The translations under genes were made by a program, and so were the position numbers. Below are positions 18,197-27,653 of a stretch of 64,000 nt of DNA, piece by piece. This DNA comes from Stentor roeselii (Eukaryota > Ciliophora > Heterotrichea > Heterotrichida > Stentoridae): positions 1 to 64,000 of the forward strand of contig RSEH01000125.1 in assembly GCA_006503475.1 (NCBI GenBank), read 5' to 3'. The notes under the pieces were generated by a model. It had not been told where the DNA came from. It did not search any database and saw only the letters and a program-made list of their open reading frames with translations. The first letter of the stretch is position 1, and each line of letters starts with the position of its first letter.

Positions 18197-19405
18197 CTAG
18201 TAAAACTTTCTAAGAGGTTTATTCTCATGATAATTTTCGAATAACTCCATCCTAATAATTTCACGAAGTGAAACAATATCAGGAGACTTAGCTTTTTGTA
18301 TTCTACGTCTCGCATGGAATTCATTAACAATATTTTTAACAGATGATTTTCTTTCAAGTTCCGATACATTCTTACAATTTCCCAAATATTGACTATCTTC
18401 CTGATTCCTTAAAAGATCTTCCATGCATTTTGTAGTTTGACTTTTTTTAATTTTAATAATAGAAGGTAGTATCCCTTCCCTTTTTCCTTCACGTGCTGAT
18501 TGAGGATACTTATCCTTTGGAAGTTTTGTAGTGATATCTGTAAAATCTTCTCCAATTGAAATAGTCCGAAGTAATTTCGGCGGTCTGATGGCGACTTCCC
18601 TCTGAGTCTTCACTCTTTGCCGAACCAGTTCATTATTCAAAATTTCTGAAGCACTAGGCCGTTCCTTCGGGTCAAGTTTTAAAAGTAGCTTGACCATTTC
18701 ATTAAAGTCTTCTGAAAACTCATGCAAAGGTGCAAATTTTCCTGCAATAACTTTTCTATAAAGACCTTTCATGTCTGAAGATCGAAAAGGAGGCCTCAAG
18801 GCAGCAGCTTCATAAATTACGCACCCTAAGGACCAGATGTCACTTTTGAAGTCATAAGGCTCATCCCTCCACACCTCTGGACTTGCATAGTAGGGTGTTC
18901 CAGTTTGGGTGTGAACGAGACTGTCTTTGACAACTTTCGAGACGTTTAGGTCTCCTAGTTTAACTTTTCCTTCTTTTCCGAGAAAAATGTTGGCGCTTTT
19001 CAAGTCGCGGTGCATGATGTTTGTTTCATGAAGAACTTTAAGAGCTCTGGCTAGTTTGATGAGAAGGTCCCATAAATCTTTTTCTGATATCAAGGTTTTG
19101 GTTTGCTTGTGCTTGGTAATGTTTGATAGTAGGTCACCAGCGTCTGCATATTCCATAACTATGCATAGTGTCTCGTTGTTTTTATCGAAAAATGCTTGCT
19201 TGTATGATATTATGTTTGGATGATCTATACTGGCAAGAAGCCTGATTTCATTCAGGGCATTTTGTTTTGATTTTTTGTTCATTTTACGAATATCGACCTT
19301 TTTTAATGCGTAAAAGGTTCGATCGGATTTTCGCAGGACTTTGTGAACTGATGAAAATGCACCTTCACCGATCTTAGCGAGAATTTCGAAGTCTGTTATG
19401 GACAT
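18197..19405 (-). CDS. NEK (NIMA-related) protein kinase, paralogue B
   Basis: 402 aa, the same length as paralogue A and aligned to it without gaps through the kinase domain. GEGAFS loop, Lys35, HRDLKSAN, DLN instead of DFG (152-154), TGTPYYASPEVW. The C-terminal tails share only short blocks (TTKCMEDL versus TFKCMEDL; PSI-KI-QT). Catalytic Lys, HRD Asp and DLN Asp are all present, so activity is expected. A duplication of NEK, probably local, explains the A-TPK-B layout, with TPK now in between. Stentor is known for a large kinome with many such duplicates. Confidence 0.92.
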   Translation of the reverse strand: MSITDFEILAKIGEGAFSSVHKVLRKSDRTFYALKKVDIRKMNKKSKQNALNEIRLLASIDHPNIISYKQAFFDKNNETLCIVMEYADAGDLLSNITKHKQTKTLISEKDLWDLLIKLARALKVLHETNIMHRDLKSANIFLGKEGKVKLGDLNVSKVVKDSLVHTQTGTPYYASPEVWRDEPYDFKSDIWSLGCVIYEAAALRPPFRSSDMKGLYRKVIAGKFAPLHEFSEDFNEMVKLLLKLDPKERPSASEILNNELVRQRVKTQREVAIRPPKLLRTISIGEDFTDITTKLPKDKYPQSAREGKREGILPSIIKIKKSQTTKCMEDLLRNQEDSQYLGNCKNVSELERKSSVKNIVNEFHARRRIQKAKSPDIVSLREIIRMELFENYHENKPLRKFY

Positions 19406-20094
19406 TTATTATAGAATATTGAGGTTTATTTTTTAATATTAGATGAAATTTAAATTTTATGAGATGGTGAGGATCTTATTGATAGTTTTATGATGAATCT
19501 ATTGGAATAAAAGTATTTCTGCTTAGATCTTATGAAATTTTTATTTTTTAGTTTGGTGGCTTTGAAGGTAGATTCAAATAGATTTATACTTCAATACTAT
19601 AATAAATAAAAATTCACCTATTAACAAATATGCAGATATTTTTGTATACTTCTGATTCTTGTGTGAATTTTCAAAATAATAGTATTTCTCAACAAATGTT
19701 TTAATTCTGGCTGAAGATAAAAAATCCTTTAAATCATATCACTTCATTATAATTTCAATTAAACTCGCTAACATACTTAATCTCTTCAAATAAAAAAGAT
19801 AGCATTTCCAATCCATAACTATCAACAAATAATCCAAAATACTAAAAATTTTATTGAGAAATACTTAACCCTAACAAAATATCCAAATAAAAATCCTTCT
19901 TCAAAAAACCTAATAAAACAACAACTACCCTCATCCAAATCAATTCAAATCTAAAAAAAATCCAAACCCTTCTATCTCCCCAACAATCCTCAACCTCCAG
20001 CCTTTATTCAACAACCGAAAAAAAACCCCTAAAAACTTTCACTCCTTTCCTCAACAAAAGTACAACTTATCCAAAAACCTAATAATTTTAATCC
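19406..20094. other. 689-bp intergenic region with a G-poor leader
   Basis: The left part is the upstream region of NEK paralogue B (minus strand) and is poor in C on the plus strand. From about 19740 to 20094, upstream of the plus-strand gene at 20095, it becomes A/C/T-rich with very few G. No convincing coding sequence. Confidence 0.6.
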
Positions 20095-20898
20095 ATGCAT
20101 CCCATATCTCGGAGTTCAAAGTTAAAATCGAATGTAAACGCAGGGTTAATAGAAAAACTGAGTCCATTCGCAGCAAAGCCCACAATAAAAGTTTCCAGGG
20201 CTCACAGTTTGGCGGAAAGTAAAAAAACATCGAAACTGATGATGAAATCAACGAAACAACCTCGAGCACGTCTGGAAATCGACACATTTTTAAGACTTTC
20301 CAAGACCCCAACGCCTCCTCCTTCAGCTTCATCTCAGATGTCTGAAGTAAAAACTCAAGAAATTACGCAACTCAAAGCAGAAGTTGTTAATTTGAAGAAT
20401 TCTCTTGAAAAAGCCAACGAAACTATCGAATCACTCAAAAAATGTAAACAATGTGAGAGTTTTCGAGTCCTTGAAAGTGAAAAAACGGTTTTTCAAGGTA
20501 TTTTTGTTGAACTTGTACAGAAAAGTCTCAGTTCTAATGAAGTTTCTAATGTTTTTAAACAACAAGTTAGAGATTTACTTGAAAAAGTGAATGATTCGAG
20601 TTGGGTTCAAGGAATTGGGGAATTGAATAAGAAAGTTGAAGAAAAAAATTTGATTGGGTTGGATGAACCTGCTCATTCGCAAGTCGACACTGCAAGGTTT
20701 AGAAGTTGCACTGATTCGCAGGCTTTTGATTCAGTGATTTCGCAGGGAATTGTTTTAGAGATTTTTGATGGAGATGGGTTTAAGCTACGGCCAGGAGATC
20801 GTGTTGATTTGGTGTATAAGGAAAGTGATTTACTTTGGAATGTGAGATTTAATGGAACTCTTGGAAAAGTTCCTTCGAATTTTATATTTATAGATTAA
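20095..20898 (+). CDS. coiled-coil protein with C-terminal SH3 domain, 267 aa
   Basis: The N-terminal ~75 residues are basic and Ser/Thr-rich. Residues ~80-130 form a short coiled coil (LKAEVVNLKNSLEKANETIE) next to a CKQC pair. The last ~55 residues are an SH3 fold: VLEIFDGDGFKLRPGDRVDL, then LLWNVRFNGTLGKVPSNFI, with the GD, W and G-xVPSNF positions of the family. SH3 domains bind proline-rich peptides, so an adaptor role is likely; partners are unknown. The start lies after a G-poor tract. Confidence 0.8.
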   Translation: MHPISRSSKLKSNVNAGLIEKLSPFAAKPTIKVSRAHSLAESKKTSKLMMKSTKQPRARLEIDTFLRLSKTPTPPPSASSQMSEVKTQEITQLKAEVVNLKNSLEKANETIESLKKCKQCESFRVLESEKTVFQGIFVELVQKSLSSNEVSNVFKQQVRDLLEKVNDSSWVQGIGELNKKVEEKNLIGLDEPAHSQVDTARFRSCTDSQAFDSVISQGIVLEIFDGDGFKLRPGDRVDLVYKESDLLWNVRFNGTLGKVPSNFIFID

Positions 20899-20930
20899 TA
20901 ATTAAGTCTGAAGATTAACAACTATCATCC

Positions 20931-23069
20931 CTAAACATGATTGACATTCAAAGGATGTTCATAAACCTTCCTCCACAACTGCCTTCCATTTTCACTAAAC
21001 CCATCAGCAGTAGCATAATACTCATCATCCGATGAAGCAAGATCCAAGAGTCTTCCAGAGTTACTAATCGCATAAAAAACACTACCAAGCAGCAACAAAA
21101 ATATAACAAAAGCCTGAATAGTCATCAAATTGATAGAAAAAAACCCAATCATACTAACCTGATAAAAAATAACAAACAATACCGCATAGTTGCAAGCATT
21201 TCTCGCCAAAGATCCCTGACTTTCAATTTCCCTTCCATGGACAGTAAGAAGATTATGCGCATCGACATGATGTTTGAGTACAAAGAACCAGAACCCTGCA
21301 GGTATGACAAGTGGAACAGTAGAGCAGAAGGTCATAACAATTCCAAAGCAAACAAGGTTCAAAGCATAAAAATACCCAAACTGAAAAACTTGCGATTCAT
21401 GTCTTCTCCACTTGTCATGCCTGTTCAAATCATCTCTAACATGATGCGCGATCCAAACACTGAAATAATTCATTCCGATCTCAGGTCCACGCATGAGGTA
21501 AAAAATACTAGAAAAAGTAGCTTTTTGAAGTAAAACATTCACCAAAAAAGCTCCAAACTCTCCAACGTGCAGCTCTCCCAAGATGTCAGCAAGAAGGAAC
21601 TCCTTGTCGTTCAGCAAGCCGATGAAACTTTGACTTGCAGCGATGGTGAACCCAGGGATAATCAGCATGTTGAGAGTAAGATAAACCAGCGCTTTATGGA
21701 AAATCGAGCTTTGAACCTCGCTATGTGAATAGTGTCTTTCCATGTATGCAGAGATGTCGATCAACAACAGCAGCACCTGGTTCAACAAGACGATAAAAAT
21801 CGACGGAAGGTAAGCCTGGGCAATGTTCGACATCGGCCCCGGCAGGTTCCCAGTCCAATTCCCTTCAACGCCAACAGCGGATTTAATAGCAGCTAGAAGA
21901 GCAGCAGGTGTTGATAGGAACAAAAGAATAAGAATCGAAAGAATCAACAGACCTAATCGTCGAAAGAAGTAAAATCCTCGAGTTCCTCCAACATTCTGCC
22001 AAATAATATCATAAGGGTGCAGTCCTCGAGTCACTACCAAATTTCGATGAGCGGCAAGGCGGTCATCTTCAAACCTGTCAAAAGTTGTGGAAAAAGCGCG
22101 ATTTCTGCCTAATTGACTGATTTTTTCAGATAAATTCGCAAAGCAAAGAGAAATCGTTCCTCTAACACCCTGACGGTAGCTGTAAAGGACTTTCTCTAGA
22201 CTTGCTAAAGAGTTGAAAACGACCATGGCGTGACCTGAGTTCCAATAAGGCGTCATCGTCGCTTTTTGGATTTCTTGGTCGACTTCTTCTAATTCCAGCT
22301 GGTAATGGTCTCGGTTAAACCCTGACCTTGGTGAAAAGCGCGACGGAGGACGGGGAATGTTTCCGTCGTGAAGGTTTTTCATTAGTAAGGCCTTTTCTCG
22401 TGAGATTTCAAGTTGGGTTAGCTTTTGGAAGTCTGGAATTAGCATCACTTCTACTGCACGTCCTCCTCGCTTGCTTAGGAAACTGTTGAAGTGACTTAAA
22501 AGAGCCTCACCGCTACGGTCTGCTATGTCTAAACCTCGCACTTGAACTGTTCGGAACATTAACCATTCGTGCTCGTTTTCCATTGTCCGAAGAAGGGTCT
22601 TTTCTATTAGTAGAGATGATACTCGCTTACGGAGAGCGGATATTGTCAGGATCACTCCTAGAGAGAATACGTAGGTTATTAATACTTGGAACCAGCTTGT
22701 GTAAATGGACATGTCCTTAGGCAAGGTAGTCCGTGTAAAGAAGTTAACATCATTTGAATTAGAAAAGTTGATCGGAATAGAAGCCAAGACCGCAATCAAA
22801 GTATACAAAAACAGCAATTTCATAAGATACCTTTGAAACAAAAGATAAATATACCCATCCAATCCAGTATTGTTAATCCAATACTCCGCCTCCAAGTCCC
22901 AAACAATTCCTTTCATAGCATCCAAGATGGACCCCAAAGTTTTAAACCTGTCTCCATATCCAGGAATCTGAACCCCGAACCGAACAACCCACATTTTCCT
23001 CCAAATAATCAACCCCAACAAAAAAATCCCAGTATTGACCAGGATCAGCCACAGAGTCCCTGTGATCAT
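20931..23069 (-). CDS. OSCA/TMEM63 (CSC1-like, DUF221) ion channel
   Basis: 712 aa with an N-terminal TM helix (LWLILVNTGIFLLGLIIW), further helices near residue 85 and 125, and a cytosolic RNA-binding-like loop (VQVRGLDIADRSGEALLSHF; HAMVVFNSLASLEKVL). A TM bundle begins at WQNVGGTRGFYFFRRLGLLI and ends with LLGSVFYAI. This layout matches OSCA/TMEM63 mechano- or osmosensitive cation channels, made of dimers in plasma or internal membranes. Such a channel would fit the mechanical responses of a contractile ciliate (inference). The ATG lies 10 bp from the divergent gene at 23080. Stop is TAG. Confidence 0.9.
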   Translation of the reverse strand: MITGTLWLILVNTGIFLLGLIIWRKMWVVRFGVQIPGYGDRFKTLGSILDAMKGIVWDLEAEYWINNTGLDGYIYLLFQRYLMKLLFLYTLIAVLASIPINFSNSNDVNFFTRTTLPKDMSIYTSWFQVLITYVFSLGVILTISALRKRVSSLLIEKTLLRTMENEHEWLMFRTVQVRGLDIADRSGEALLSHFNSFLSKRGGRAVEVMLIPDFQKLTQLEISREKALLMKNLHDGNIPRPPSRFSPRSGFNRDHYQLELEEVDQEIQKATMTPYWNSGHAMVVFNSLASLEKVLYSYRQGVRGTISLCFANLSEKISQLGRNRAFSTTFDRFEDDRLAAHRNLVVTRGLHPYDIIWQNVGGTRGFYFFRRLGLLILSILILLFLSTPAALLAAIKSAVGVEGNWTGNLPGPMSNIAQAYLPSIFIVLLNQVLLLLIDISAYMERHYSHSEVQSSIFHKALVYLTLNMLIIPGFTIAASQSFIGLLNDKEFLLADILGELHVGEFGAFLVNVLLQKATFSSIFYLMRGPEIGMNYFSVWIAHHVRDDLNRHDKWRRHESQVFQFGYFYALNLVCFGIVMTFCSTVPLVIPAGFWFFVLKHHVDAHNLLTVHGREIESQGSLARNACNYAVLFVIFYQVSMIGFFSINLMTIQAFVIFLLLLGSVFYAISNSGRLLDLASSDDEYYATADGFSENGRQLWRKVYEHPLNVNHV

Positions 23070-23079
23070 TTATAAGAAA
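23070..23079. promoter_or_regulatory. 10-bp spacer between two divergent start codons
   Basis: Plus strand reads CAT-TTATAAGAAA-ATG. The palindrome TTATAA places a TATA-like element against both starts: TATAAATG for the OSCA gene on the minus strand and TATAAGAAAATG for the WD gene on the plus strand. Later in-frame Met codons would remove TM1 of OSCA or split the Cys cluster of the WD protein, so these starts are well supported. Confidence 0.75.
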
Positions 23080-24492
23080 ATGGTTAAAACCAAGGCACTT
23101 CCCGGAAAACGATTCTGTAAAAAATGTATCAAAATGATTCCTATTCACTGCCGAGTCTGTAGTTTTTGCAGTGCTCCTCAATACACAATGCAACAAATCA
23201 CAAAAGAATACAAAAAACGTCAAAAAAACTCAGAAGAAGAATCAGGAACATTTCAACTGAGTCATCTTTTTGTGAATAACAATCCTTTTGAGACAAGTTT
23301 TCTTGATTTTTCATTTTCAGAGCTGAAAGTTTCAGATTTTCTTGAATTAAAAGACAGAAAAATAATGGTTAATAGTTCACAGGTGGTCATCCCGGCATTG
23401 GAGAGTTATTCTGAGTCGAATGTTTCGATTATCAACACTTGTGGACGTAGCAATTGCCTGGCTTTTTCATTTGGAAGTCCCAGTTTTCTTTGTGTGTCGA
23501 TTTGTAAGCATCCTGTGCAGTTTGGACACATTTATTCAGCACCTGGAGTTATTCAAGTCTGGGAAATAAAAAATGTGCCGGTTTTTTGTTATTCTTTTGT
23601 TCATAATGGCTTCACTGCTCTTGATTTGAAGTTCTTTCCTTGTAAGTTTAATTCTGGAATTGGAACTCTTGCTGCTTGTCTTGCGAATGGAGATCTTCCG
23701 GTTTATAACCTTCCGATTGTGAAGGATAAAAGTGAAAGAATTTTACTTGTGCAGCCTTTTGCGGTTTTTAGGATTGAAGGATTGGTTTTTTCTTCTATTG
23801 CCTGGACTGATGATTACTCGATTTCAGCTGGAAGTCAAGATGGGTCGATTTTCATTTTTAGACCTGGGTATCCTGCTCATACTAAGCTTTTTGAAGCGCA
23901 TCGTCTACCGATTACGAGTATTTCTTATGTTCCTGCTTGTAAGTCGGTTGTTTCTACTGGATTAGACGGTCACGTCAAAGTATGGGACTTACAAGGCCAC
24001 TTAAAGGACAGTCTATGTCTCAGCAAGCGTTGGAACTACCACATAAGCTGCAACCCAACAGGCCATTACATCTTTTTCGACAACGACGCAGCAGTTTCTC
24101 CTCACAAGATCGCCGAGTTAAAAAGCGGGAAACTAGAAAGCAAAAAGCAAATAAGCCAATCAACTGAAGCAACTTTATGTTCATGTTTTTCGCCAATCAG
24201 CAATTTTGACTACGTGGTGACTGCTGAAGGCTTCATAGAACTGATCTATGTGTCTGAACTAGAAAAAAACTCTAAAAAGAGAAAAACTCCCTGGAATCGA
24301 TATTGCAGACTTGTTTATGTCGACGACTTTGGAAATGTTAGATTTGGGGAAAATTTGAAGGAAGAAGCAGCGAAAGGAAGCATTTGTTGGGTGGATCTTT
24401 GTAATACTGAAAAATGTGAATTTTTAGCTTGGGCTGGAGTGGTCACTGGAATTTATAATGTTGAAATTGAAGATATTGTTGCGGTTGAGTAG
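23080..24492 (+). CDS. WD40-repeat protein resembling TFIIIC subunit GTF3C2
   Basis: 470 aa. The N-terminus has a zinc-binding-like cluster (Cys13, 16, 24, 27, 30; FCKKC and CRVCSFC). The rest is a WD propeller: GVIQVWEIKNVP, FTALDLKFFPCK, GTLAACLANGDLPVYNLP, WTDDYSISAGSQDGSIFIF, ISYVPACKSVVSTGLDGHVK and VWDL. The unusual DLKFFP...LA..NGDL.VYNLP segment is what I associate with the GTF3C2/TFIIIC110 propeller, a polymerase III factor. This is a family-level guess; another WD protein is possible. I chose ATG 23080 because it precedes the Cys cluster and follows TATAAGAAA. Confidence 0.6.
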   Translation: MVKTKALPGKRFCKKCIKMIPIHCRVCSFCSAPQYTMQQITKEYKKRQKNSEEESGTFQLSHLFVNNNPFETSFLDFSFSELKVSDFLELKDRKIMVNSSQVVIPALESYSESNVSIINTCGRSNCLAFSFGSPSFLCVSICKHPVQFGHIYSAPGVIQVWEIKNVPVFCYSFVHNGFTALDLKFFPCKFNSGIGTLAACLANGDLPVYNLPIVKDKSERILLVQPFAVFRIEGLVFSSIAWTDDYSISAGSQDGSIFIFRPGYPAHTKLFEAHRLPITSISYVPACKSVVSTGLDGHVKVWDLQGHLKDSLCLSKRWNYHISCNPTGHYIFFDNDAAVSPHKIAELKSGKLESKKQISQSTEATLCSCFSPISNFDYVVTAEGFIELIYVSELEKNSKKRKTPWNRYCRLVYVDDFGNVRFGENLKEEAAKGSICWVDLCNTEKCEFLAWAGVVTGIYNVEIEDIVAVE

Positions 24493-24566
24493 ATTAATAG
24501 AGAAGTTCAAGGATTAGAAAGATTTTGAGTTTTAGGATTATTGAATTACCTCGAAATCCCATATAA

Positions 24567-25229
24567 ATGTATTCTATTAAAGAAAAATCTCCTCATAAAC
24601 TAAAAAAATCCAAAAAATTCGTGCAAAACAGAAACAACTCTATTCTTTCAACAACCCCTCCAGACATCTGCATCAACTCCACAAAAGACCCAGCATCTCA
24701 CCAAAGTCGATCATCATTCCACTTCAACCCTTCAGAATACTCAGAAGTAGAAAACCTTCTCAAGAAGATCCAAGACCTACAACTAGAAAAGTCTTCTCTA
24801 CAAGACCTTGTAAATTCAACTGAAAAAGAACTCGAGTTCTGTAATCAGCTAATTTCTCAGTTCGTTGATTTAAACGAGTTGTTAAAAATCAAGCAAAAGT
24901 CGATTTTTGACGAAAAAACAAAAACTTGGACCATTCCAAACTTTTTAGTTCAACAAAGGAAGACGATTTTTCCTAAACTTCAAAGAAACCAGTTGAAAGA
25001 AATGCTGCAAAATGAGATGAAACAAAGAAAAATCGTGATTAAACAAGGAGAGGATCGAGGAAAAGATGAAGAAGAGAATGGAAAGGAAGGGACTGGGTTC
25101 GTTGAAGGCGAGGGAAGACCTGTGACGTCGGCGGCGAGGTATCGACATAGCTCTATGCATGGAAGGGCTGAGTGCTTGGAGGAAGCGAGGAGAAGTCCGA
25201 TGCTGAGAAAGACCAAGTTGAGGTTTTAG
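24567..25229 (+). CDS. small basic coiled-coil protein, unknown
   Basis: 220 aa, not recognised. Starts in TATAAATG context. The first ~65 residues are basic and Ser-rich; ~70-105 is a coiled coil (EVENLLKKIQDLQLEKSSLQ). Then FDEKTKTWTIPNFLVQQRK, and an acidic/basic tail (GEDRGKDEEENGKEG). Codon use matches its neighbours, so it is very likely real. It ends 23 bp from the convergent gene at 25253. Confidence 0.8.
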   Translation: MYSIKEKSPHKLKKSKKFVQNRNNSILSTTPPDICINSTKDPASHQSRSSFHFNPSEYSEVENLLKKIQDLQLEKSSLQDLVNSTEKELEFCNQLISQFVDLNELLKIKQKSIFDEKTKTWTIPNFLVQQRKTIFPKLQRNQLKEMLQNEMKQRKIVIKQGEDRGKDEEENGKEGTGFVEGEGRPVTSAARYRHSSMHGRAECLEEARRSPMLRKTKLRF

Positions 25230-25252
25230 TGTATATTGAGTTATTTAAGTTG

Positions 25253-26038
25253 TTAAGACGCTTTTAGGTTGTAGCTTAGTAACGGTCTTGATTTTTCTAA
25301 GATTTTCTTTAAGTTTACTCCTTCTTTGAAACTGTAAACTTGATCTGGAACTAGGTTTGATATGATTTTTTTTGGAGATATCTGAGGCTTTGGCGCTGGT
25401 GATCGATGCAGATCCTGAGAGTTTTTTTCATCCGTATTGAAAATACTACTCAAGTTCTCAAAAGACTTCACCCTTCTAGTCTTAGTGAGATCAGGTTTAA
25501 AAGTACATTCTTTCAAAACATCTTCCTTCTTCTTCTCCTCAGCCTTACTCAAATCATGATTTTTCTTCTCTCTATAAAACATCCCTTTTTCCAAAATATT
25601 CAACTTATTGGGGTTAACTTTTTTAACATCAGGTTCTTTTTTCAAGTAATTCCTCGAGTTAAACATTCCAAGCACACAATTAAAATCAGGTCTTTTAATA
25701 GGTTCACTTTGAATTTCTTTGAATTCAAAATTTTCAGGTTTTTTCATCTTTTCAATGAAATCTTCAATTTCCTTAGAGTGTTTTTTTTGAATGATTTTAT
25801 TTGACCGTGAGTTGATTTTCGGTATAAGTTTCAAGTTTTGCAGTTCATTCGACTTGTTTTTAAACCTTTTTTTATCCAATTTTTCTTTAGACCCCTGATG
25901 TTTCTTAAGCAGCTCTTCCTCAATAGTCCCAGATGACTTTCTCGATGACCTCGAAGACCTTGAAGTGGCGCATTTGAGTTCATTGAGAGTGATTCGAATT
26001 TCTTGGACGTTATCAGCACTGTGAGTTCTGGAAGTCAT
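25253..26038 (-). CDS. basic protein with ECTFKP motif, unknown
   Basis: 261 aa, Lys-rich. It has a Ser/Arg stretch (TSRSSRSSRKSS, 25-36) and the segment KEDVLKECTFKPDLTKTRR. An ECTFKP/ECTFRP motif recurs in many ciliate and flagellate proteins of axonemes or cortex, which hints at such a location. No enzyme domain is visible. It is the last of four minus-strand genes (27599 to 25253) with gaps of only 16, 24 and 21 bp. Confidence 0.8.
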   Translation of the reverse strand: MTSRTHSADNVQEIRITLNELKCATSRSSRSSRKSSGTIEEELLKKHQGSKEKLDKKRFKNKSNELQNLKLIPKINSRSNKIIQKKHSKEIEDFIEKMKKPENFEFKEIQSEPIKRPDFNCVLGMFNSRNYLKKEPDVKKVNPNKLNILEKGMFYREKKNHDLSKAEEKKKEDVLKECTFKPDLTKTRRVKSFENLSSIFNTDEKNSQDLHRSPAPKPQISPKKIISNLVPDQVYSFKEGVNLKKILEKSRPLLSYNLKAS

Positions 26039-26059
26039 TTTTAAAGGACCTTAAATACG

Positions 26060-26734
26060 TTAATTAGAAGACTGGGACAATTTACTCTGAGCGATGAGAT
26101 CTTTTTTAACAGAGACTCCAGGAGCGAGTTTTTTAAGAATAAAGCCTTTGAAGAGACTCCAAGCTTTTTTCATTTTTGGAAGCCCAGCGACGAGATCTTC
26201 AACGTTGACCTCATCAAAACGCCTGACGTTGCGAGTGGCGTTTCGAGGTCTTCTGAACTTGAAGTCTTTTCGGCCTCTGAACACTGAAAAACTTTTAGTC
26301 CTCGGCTGGTACTTCCAAGGGTCGACATTCCATTCAACTCCGAACTTTTCTAAGACTTTGACTTGACTGGGAGTAAGTCGACAAGCTTTGTCTAATTCAC
26401 AAGCGAAATTTTTCAATAGGTCCATTGGTGACTGTGATGGAATTTCTAAGATGCTTTGAACTTCTTCAGATTTTTCTTCAGGTAAGGTTGAAATCGAGTT
26501 AAAAATTTCTTCTAAACGGGTGAAGTGCTTGGAAAAGTCATCTGTGGAGTGTTTTGAAGGATTTTCCTCTGAATAAGCAGGCGAGTTTCGCTTAAAAGGA
26601 AGAAGCTCCTCATTGTAAACACGAATACAAGGCCGCGTCTCTTCTGAAAAACTTGAAGGATCCAAAGCTCCAGGTTTCAGACCTCGTCCCAAAGCTTGTT
26701 TTTTTGCGTAGCCTGAACGATTTTCGATATTCAT
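26060..26734 (-). CDS. unknown 224-aa protein
   Basis: Not recognised. The N-terminal half is Ser/Glu-rich; the centre contains EKFGVEWNVDPWKYQPRTKS; the C-terminus is basic (GRKDFKFRRPRNATRNVRRF) with a helical end. The ATG is preceded on the coding strand by six C (CCCCCCATG), also seen at the start of the gene at 51018. It lies in a tight minus-strand array. Confidence 0.75.
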   Translation of the reverse strand: MNIENRSGYAKKQALGRGLKPGALDPSSFSEETRPCIRVYNEELLPFKRNSPAYSEENPSKHSTDDFSKHFTRLEEIFNSISTLPEEKSEEVQSILEIPSQSPMDLLKNFACELDKACRLTPSQVKVLEKFGVEWNVDPWKYQPRTKSFSVFRGRKDFKFRRPRNATRNVRRFDEVNVEDLVAGLPKMKKAWSLFKGFILKKLAPGVSVKKDLIAQSKLSQSSN

Positions 26735-26758
26735 GGGGGGTTATATGAATGGAGCAAA

Positions 26759-27184
26759 TTATTTATTATGCAACAAACTTGAAAGCCTTGAGCGCAGCGA
26801 AAGCTTAGACGATTGGCAAGTCGACGACAGAATCTTCAGAAGTGACTGAAAAACTTGACAAGTTTCTGAAAAATGAGACTTTTTTTCAAGCATTTTTGAA
26901 AGAAGATGCTTTTGAGAAATGATGAAATTTTTGTTTGAATTTAGTTCTTTTGAAGTTTTTAGTGTTGAATGATTTTCTGAGAGAAGGTTTCTAAGAGTTT
27001 TGAATGAAGAGGTCTTTGCGAATTTATGGAAAATTTCTGGATTAGACTTGAAACAAACATGAAAAAAGTCGTCAGTTTCTTTTAAAAATGATGAATATTG
27101 CTGTAGCTGTTGTTGGGTTAAAGAGTTGCAGGGATGGGCAGTAAGGGAGATTTTTTCTGCGGTTTTAGAAGCTAATTTAACCAT
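26759..27184 (-). CDS. unknown helical 141-aa protein
   Basis: Not recognised. Begins MVKLASKTAEKI and is Ser/Leu/Lys-rich, with predicted helices (LTQQQLQQYSSFLKETDDFF, ISQKHLLSKMLEKKSHFSE). No TM segment or metal-binding motif. Spacing of 16 bp to the upstream gene and 24 bp to the downstream one supports it as one member of a compact array. Confidence 0.7.
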   Translation of the reverse strand: MVKLASKTAEKISLTAHPCNSLTQQQLQQYSSFLKETDDFFHVCFKSNPEIFHKFAKTSSFKTLRNLLSENHSTLKTSKELNSNKNFIISQKHLLSKMLEKKSHFSETCQVFQSLLKILSSTCQSSKLSLRSRLSSLLHNK

Positions 27185-27200
27185 TTTTTATGTTGATTTG

Positions 27201-27599
27201 TTAAGTTCGATTTTTGCATCTTCGGGTAAGTTCTAATCGTTCTTTTTCGATTTCTGGATAAGGAATCTCGCCGATGTTTTGCACGACGTTGTCCATCGAA
27301 TTTATGCTTCCGTGGATTCTTCCCATTCCTAAAGCGAAAAGCAAACAAATTGCTAGACCTGCTGAGTGAGGCCTCAACGACTTGAACTTCACGAAGCCGA
27401 GACCTGTCAGGCCGAGGACAAGATAAATCGAGGCAGTCGTGGCGAGGTTTCGTTTTTCTTTCATCAGAGATTCGACTTTTTTAGATAGATTATCGTCTTT
27501 CTTGTTTCTTATCATCGCGATAAACTTTGATTGCTTGATTAAGCATTTTTGTAGTGGAAGAGGCATGTTGTCTTGGTTTAGCTTTTTGTAAGGATTCAT
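27201..27599 (-). CDS. small two-TM membrane protein, unknown
   Basis: 132 aa. A basic N-terminus and a short coiled coil (DDNLSKKVESLMKEKRNL) precede two hydrophobic helices (TTASIYLVLGLTGLGFV and AGLAICLLFALGMG). A polar tail follows (IGEIPYPEIEKERLELTRRC). The hairpin layout would suit a mitochondrial or ER membrane protein, but I recognise no family. The start has TATTTATACCCATG; its promoter is cut by the assembly gap. Confidence 0.75.
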   Translation of the reverse strand: MNPYKKLNQDNMPLPLQKCLIKQSKFIAMIRNKKDDNLSKKVESLMKEKRNLATTASIYLVLGLTGLGFVKFKSLRPHSAGLAICLLFALGMGRIHGSINSMDNVVQNIGEIPYPEIEKERLELTRRCKNRT

Positions 27600-27653
27600 G
27601 GGTATAAATATGAGGGATCGTGGAATGATTTTGTGAAGAAAGGGATTTTTTAA

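Noticed and set aside
25253-27599. Polycistronic operon of four minus-strand genes
   Set aside because: Spacing of 16-24 bp is ordinary here, and each ATG has its own AT-rich context; no spliced-leader or shared function is visible.
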